From Holotrichia oblita (Eukaryota; Arthropoda; Insecta; Coleoptera; Scarabaeidae), in assembly GCA_023690525.1 (NCBI GenBank), contig CM043019.1, positions 88,902,411 to 88,966,410 of the forward strand: a stretch of 64,000 bases of DNA, written 5' to 3'. Shown piece by piece: positions 58,950 through 64,000 of this stretch (position 1 is the first letter of the stretch; the number at the start of each line of letters is the position of its first letter). The notes under the pieces are model-generated. The model saw only the letters and a program-made list of their open reading frames with translations. It was not told the origin of the DNA and did no database searches. The position numbers and the translations under genes were made by a program.

Positions 58950-59105
58950 ATGGAAGACTTACTAGCCATTGCTGTGTTGCAAGCAGACAGATTTCTACGA
59001 GCTATAGAATATGAACGATTGAATATAAATACTTTAACGCAAGAAGAGTGTCGAGCAAATTTCAAATTTCATAGGAGACATTTAGAAAGATTGTGTATTG
59101 CTTGA
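58950..59105 (+). pseudogene. N-terminal relic of a HARBI1-like (PIF/Harbinger) transposase
   Basis: From ATG 58950 the frame reads MEDLLAIAVLQADRF, then LTQEECRANFKFHRRHLERL, and stops at TGA 59105. Past the stop the same frame gives NIPPRIQ. This matches the start of HARBI1-type proteins, where an (E)CxxxFRF helix leads into a LQIPPRIQ-like segment. The nuclease domain is missing. As it is short, I hold it at moderate confidence; the TAA-flanked MITEs in this window show such elements were active in the genome. Confidence 0.42.
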
Positions 59106-59448
59106 AACATACCACCTCGTATTCAAAAAATGTCTTTTAAGTATAGCAACCAAATCGAAAACGTGACATTGAATTATATATCATTCATATTATTCTCCAT
59201 AAAAGTGATGGATATATTATATATGAAACTTTTCAAATATTTTAATTAATTGTGGCTTATGCTTAATGTGATGTCGCTAATTCTACAACTACAGGTCAAT
59301 GTAACAAACTATTACAGACTTTGTAGAAATAAAAGTAGATAGACAATGGTCAATTTTGACATAAGTCCATATTTCTAAAATTAATGTCTGATAGGTATAT
59401 ACTTAATACACGATGTTAGATATATGTATATATGAGTTTTCACAAATT
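59106..59448. other. Non-coding AT-rich spacer
   Basis: Nothing recognised between the Harbinger relic and the hammerhead ribozyme. Confidence 0.5.
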
Positions 59449-59524
59449 ACTGTCATTCTCACAAAGGCAGCCTGATGAGATTTATAACATCGAAACGCGT
59501 CGCTCTATGGTGATGAATGACAGT
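59449..59524 (+). ncRNA. Type I hammerhead ribozyme
   Basis: All conserved parts are present and in order. Stem I distal arms ACUGUCAUU (59449-59457) and AAUGACAGU (59516-59524) pair perfectly over 9 bp; proximal AGC (59469-59471) pairs with GCU (59502-59504), with an internal loop between. The core CUGAUGA is at 59472-59478. Stem II is GAU/AUC with a 7-nt loop. GAAA is at 59492-59495. A very short palindromic stem III (ACGCGU) is followed by C at 59501, the cleavage site after GUC. Minimal stem III of this kind is typical of Penelope-like and retrozyme hammerheads, which often act as dimers. No autonomous element is attached here. Confidence 0.85.
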
Positions 59525-59792
59525 GATTATTTTACACATACAAATATAAACCAATCAGATTCGCGTATTACTGAAGCAACTCGAAATTACAGCGATAATT
59601 TTTCGATAATTTTCATAGTAGAATAATTAGGCGTTGTTATGGAAATGCGGTTAATAAGGATAGACATTTCTAAAGTTCTGTCAAAAAACTGGTAATTTAT
59701 ACATGAATTAATAAATAAAGAGTTTAGATAAATTTTATTTTGTATTACGTAAAATAATCTAATCAAATACCATACGAGCTTTGAATGTATCG

Positions 59793-59943
59793 ATAATTTC
59801 ACGAATGCTTGTTGCATAGCGACGAAGACGAGTGTCAATTTGACAAGCATTTAAACCACGACTGCCCGTAGGGCTGGAGTGGTTTAATTGTCAAATTGAC
59901 ACGAGTCGAAGTCGTTATGCAGGAAGTATAAGTGAAATTATGG
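59793..59943. repeat. Palindromic MITE-like repeat, ~150 bp
   Basis: The arms pair through GTGTCAATTTGACAAG, TTTAAACCAC and GCATAGCGACGAAGACGAG with small indels. The centre is GACTGCCCGTAGGGCTGG. Non-coding foldback. Confidence 0.65.
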
Positions 59944-60499
59944 TATTACTACAGATTATTAATTAAATTTAATTATCGTTTTCAGTAGTAGCCGCTATAA
60001 TACCAAGGTTTCTTTCCTTAATTTGATTGTCTATATCTAACCCTAATAGTTTCATATTTGACATTTTCTATAGTAAATATCATATGCAGGTATTATTTTT
60101 GCAGTGTCATATATTACTTGCATTTGATCCCAGAAATAATATGTTTGGTATACGAGTATTTTATACTTGCGATAATTTTTACAAATTTTATTTACAAAAT
60201 AAAATAGAAGTTATAGTGTTTTTTGATGTTATTTCACTCCTAAAGTAAAATACTTTATTTTTACTTCTGCATGTCATATACCTATTTGCAATAGATTTCG
60301 ACATGTTTTCGTTTTCAAAATCGTTTGACAAAAAGCCTTGCATTAAGAAGCAAGTTCTTAAGACTAAAACAGCCCTGGAAAACATATAGCACATATCAAG
60401 AGAAAAGAGTAAGTCATCCCGCGTGTTAAGGATGAATTTTTTTCAGGACGAACTTATCAATACGAAAGCACACAGCGAATTTAATTTAAACTGTTTATA
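59944..60499. other. Non-coding AT-rich spacer
   Basis: No gene or element recognised. Confidence 0.5.
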
Positions 60500-61934
60500 C
60501 ACTACCGTTGAAAAGTATTTGGGTACCCATAGATTTAGAAAACATGATTAAAACCACGAACGAAAAACTGAACATATATTATTTATTATTTACATATACA
60601 TTGCTAATTACATATCTGGCAGTAGTATTGCACAGTATATCTACACTTTTGACTCGTCTATGTGACAGCATTCTGACATTTAACTTTGCCAAGGTATCTA
60701 GCGTTATCCGGGCCCATGCTTCTTGTAGTTTGCTCTACATATCAGCTTTCGATGTTGAAACTGTTTTATGTACTTCCCGATCAAGTTCCTCCCACAATAA
60801 CTCAATAGGGTTGAGATCGGGGCTTTGGGGAAGCCACTCCATAACTTTAATTGATCCGTCTGCTTCCAGGTGCTGTAAATAGTCTTTCCACAGTTTAGAT
60901 GTGCGCTTTGAGTCATTATCCTGTTGGAATACAAAATTCGACCCCAAAATTCTTAATCCTGGGGGAAGAGCATTGTTCTCTAAAATATTTCGATATAACC
61001 GTACCATCAGGTACGAACAATACATTCTTCTTTCGCACGCTCACCTCTGATCTCCAAACCACGTCTTCTTGAACCGAAAATCTCAAATTTTCACTTGTTG
61101 GTCTACAAGACTTTACGCCACTGTTCAACCATCCAATGCTAGTGTTCACGAGCCTAGTTTAAGCGTTTCCGTTTATTCTGTATGCGTAATAACGGTTTCT
61201 TCATGGCAATTCGTCCATACAAACATGCTTTATTGTACAAGTGACGTTTTACTGTAATTACGCTTATTGACTTTCAGCGGCCTGCGTTGATTTCGGCAAC
61301 GATTTTCGGGGCTGTTTCTGTCGATTTCTTTTTCTAGTTACCACTATTGCACGATCTTCAGCAAAAGTTGTCGCTCGTGGTCTCCCACTTCGTGATTTAT
61401 TCAGGAAACTGCCACTTTGCCGGTATTTTTTGACGGTATAATCTACGATGGTATTGTTTAACTTTTATTGTTTCGTAATTTGACGGTTACTTTTGCCAAC
61501 TTTGTAGTGTGCAATTATAAGAGCACGCGTTTCTGTATTTAACTCTATTTGTTTCGATATGTTTTAACAACAATAGTCGCACAGGATTATTTCTCAATGA
61601 ATACAGAAAGGTAACTGAGTAAAATTACCCTAATCTGCCCTGAAAATTGTCCGTGATAATTATAACATCATTACTAAAAGGAAACTTAGTTAGAGAAGCT
61701 TTCAGAAGCTTTTATTGCACTAATCCCAATATAATGGCGATAACAAATTTTCGTTTATTGCAGGTAATAACGTAATTTATATAATGTTAGTTACACAGCT
61801 TTTGTGTATATTTATCGCTTTTCCTATAATTATTCAATTTTGGAAGAATGACCTTCCTAGAAGCTGTGTAGTATAAATAATTTCGTTAAATATGGGTAGC
61901 TACCCAAAAAAAGTGTTACTTTTGAACGGTAGAG
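60500..61934 (-). mobile_element. Tc1-type element, complete ends, dead transposase
   Basis: TA at 60498-60499 and 61935-61936. Ends CACTACCGTTGAAAAGTA and, inverted, CTCTACCGTTCAAAAGTA; both then run into a GGGTA-rich segment. Length 1,435 bp is typical for Tc1. Confidence 0.85.
60704..61560 (-). pseudogene. Tc1 transposase (D,D34E type), inactivated
   Basis: The minus strand opens with SKQIELNTETRALIIAHY and GKSNRQITKQ, whose initiator reads ATA, then an in-frame stop. It continues KKYRQSGSFLNKSRSGRPRA. After several breaks the C-terminal frame (61025 to 60735) has FVFQQDNDSKRTSK with the second Asp and PQSPDLNPIELLWEELDREV with the Glu. The first Asp block (FSDESKF in relatives) is not recognisable. 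Motifs are classic Tc1; stops, frame changes and the lost start make it a pseudogene. Confidence 0.85.
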
Positions 61935-61936
61935 TA

Positions 61937-62200
61937 CCTATATAAAATTTTGTGAAACATAAGGCATTAAGTTATAATATATGCCGCTGCAAAACGCGCC
62001 CTAGCTAAAGATAGATATTTGACTAGACACATTGTGACAGTCGCTAGATTCAAACAAATTGCGATACATGGGTCTATTATTAATTATTAGAGCTGAAGTG
62101 AAGTAACCGCTGTTACAACAGTTGGATCAGTGAGAAATAAGATGAATTACTATAATGGGGATTATAACCAAAAATGGAGTTGAAATTAAACGATACTCAT
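61937..62200. other. Non-coding AT-rich spacer
   Basis: Nothing recognised. Confidence 0.5.
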
Positions 62201-62246
62201 CACCTTAGGAGTTTCGATTTATTTGAAATCTTCATCAGAAGGTAAA
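62201..62246 (-). ncRNA. Hammerhead-like ribozyme motif
   Basis: On the minus strand: stem I UUACCUU with AAGGUGA (7 bp, one G-U), core CUGAUGA, stem II GAUUU with AAAUC (5 bp, one extra A beside the core), and GAAA. Stem III (ACUCCU) is poorly paired, so this is probably a decayed copy. Confidence 0.45.
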
Positions 62247-64000
62247 TATGTATACGAACGGAGAAGCCAACAATAATATCTAGAACGTTAAATATCAAAC
62301 TTATATCATTAACAAATTAAATATGATTATTTGGACACATATTAGCACTATTAAAAACTTTAAACAATCCGTTACATGCTAAACTGAAATTAAGAACTAT
62401 GGTGAAATTTACATTTGAGGTGAACTATGTACAATACTTAGTCATTTACTACAGTTGGAATAGTATCTGTAAGAGTTCTGTTTAAAATTTATAGTCCCTA
62501 CATGATACTAAGGTGCGTATATATACTATTTATTATAAATATAGAACAGCATGCCACGGAAACCGTTAGCATTATGGCGTGTTTTGTTCTAAGGATCTTT
62601 CTCCCAACCAATTACGCCAAAGTGTTTGTAACTACAAATCAACTAGTGACAGGATACGCGATTCCTACTGTAATTTGTCTGGAGTGTTGCAAACATTTCG
62701 AAAATGGCAATTTAAAAAATGGCACATTGTCGCACTTTAAAAGTAATGTAGATATGTATTTTAGAATGACATCTTCTATTCTAAACTGGAACACAGTCAG
62801 TATAGATTTTAGTACTATTTGAAAAAATAAATTTAATACTATAAACTATAGATTTTATTTGTCAAAATAAGGGATTTATTGAAAACAAAACTACAATAAG
62901 TCTCAGTAATTTTGTGTTAATAAAATAGAATTTAAAGCATATGTTACTTGAAAAGCAGGCCATTTTTTAAAAGTAACTTCAGCTCAGCATTTATAAAATT
63001 TCGATAATTTGTTGCTTTCTTAGTAAAATAATCTGTCACATTTACATATTATATAACTATAAGTAAATTGGTTTTTAAGCAGTTTGATATAGATTCAGGT
63101 AAACATACGTAAATACTCGCTACGATGGTAGATACCATCCATGTAATAAATTGTTGGTCTGGCATCGATCCCTAGTTAATAGAAGATGTGAACGAACTGG
63201 GCATGGTGAATGACTATAGGGAACGGCATACTGGTCGATCGATAATTTTACAGATGGTTAAGGTGTAACTCAAAAGCTTTTATATTTAAATGTTGTGCGA
63301 TACTCAAATATGTCTACTGCATAAGTATTGCACTACAAAACCTGTACCTTTTATTACGTATACATACTTACAAGTATTATATCGTTGTATGTGCTACCTA
63401 AATGCGATGAAATTTAGCATGCGCTTATTTCCAGACTATATTCAGCGATGTACCAGGTGGGTAAATTTCGATATTTTCGTATGGACTCCCAATAACTATA
63501 GGAGATACAGAAAAATAACTCACCCCTTCTTGATTTCTTCTCTTTGAGAAAAACTTAACGGCGCAAACTAAAATTGAGTGTCATCTTTTGTTTTTGAGTT
63601 ATTCACGAAAATAGGAAAATGGCTTCCACGTTCTTCGGACACGTTTTTGATAGAAATATAGTACCGTCATTTTTTAGAGAATTTTGAAAATCCCAGTTCT
63701 GAAAAAGTTATATATTTTTTTATAAGTTATAAGCCATTGCTTTTTTACAATATCAACAGATTCACTTTGGTTTACGTTTAATAGTTGATGGTTGCGTTGT
63801 ATTTCTGGTAAATCTTCCATACGGCCTATAAAAATTATAAAAAGTGTGGTCCTTTATTTATTTTGTTAATATCTGGTGTGCTATTTCTTATCATTAAGGT
63901 ATTATTGTGCCCCATTTTATTGAGGGAAGTCTTAACCAGTATAATTATTTAAATATTTTGAGCCAGTTTGTGGACGAACTGCCGTACAAAGCAGGATATG
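62247..64000. other. Non-coding; possible TE terminus near 63449
   Basis: The 106-codon frame at 62502-62822 has no motif I recognise. TACCAGGTGGGTAAATTTCG at about 63451 looks like a TA-flanked DNA-element start, and the following ~250 bp are of non-autonomous element style. The window ends before any partner terminus. Confidence 0.4.

Noticed and set aside
62502..62822. 106-codon plus-strand frame with several Cys residues
   Set aside because: No recognisable domain or splice context; Cys spacing does not fit a standard zinc finger.
1..64000. tRNA, rRNA, CRISPR arrays and bacterial operons
   Set aside because: No cloverleaf with A and B boxes, no rRNA-like conserved core and no regularly spaced short repeats were seen; splice signals and element types are eukaryotic.

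Overview
The window looks like AT-rich insect (or at least arthropod) nuclear DNA made almost entirely of transposable elements and their remains. Evidence: eukaryotic intron signals, a BEL/Pao retrotransposon, piggyBac, several mariner/Tc1-type elements, a Mutator-like gene, many MITEs and foldback elements, and TACA/TTA-type microsatellites. I see no tRNA, rRNA, CRISPR or operon structure. I cannot name the species. No complete host gene is visible; the best host-like candidate is a short unrecognised two-exon 3' gene end on the minus strand (13237-13722).

Layout. 1-4868: AT-rich DNA with no supported gene. 4871-7647: complete TA-flanked element with ~660-bp inverted repeats and an intact 356-aa transposase (D,D41D spacing). 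9799-10300: dispersed repeat split by a 193-bp MITE. 11290-12950: decayed gene cluster with a SAP-like protein and an adenovirus-type cysteine protease fragment, resembling a Maverick/Polinton-like relic. 13732-16840 and 38021-38723: foldback repeats of one family carrying about ten CTAGAGGGCG-type motifs. 20963-24423: a stack of three elements (a TIR element, a second element nested in it, and a dead D,D34D mariner). 24563-25035: tandem plus inverted repeats with hammerhead-like motifs. 27226-31127: foldback element and two decayed mariner-type transposases. 32144-36985: MITEs, foldbacks and dispersed repeats. 39585-41008: dead Tc3-like element. 41158-43540: near-complete piggyBac element with an intron and one frame break. 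47164-48240: multi-exon Mutator-like transposase relic, cut by a very young BEL/Pao element (48241-55477, LTRs identical where compared, intact 1708-aa Gag-Pol). 56180-56625: MITE. 58950-59105: Harbinger-transposase-like relic. 59449-59524: a well-formed type I hammerhead ribozyme. 60500-61934: dead Tc1 element.

How it fits together. These are mostly independent selfish elements. Three encode largely or fully readable enzymes: the D,D41D transposase, the BEL Gag-Pol, and piggyBac apart from its one frame break. The D,D41D and piggyBac elements keep both ends, so they may still move or have moved recently. The MITEs are probably mobilised in trans by mariner-type (TA duplications) or Harbinger-type (TAA duplications) transposases. 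The hammerhead motifs suggest Penelope-like or retrozyme-like RNA elements. All identifications come from reading the sequence; no database search was run.
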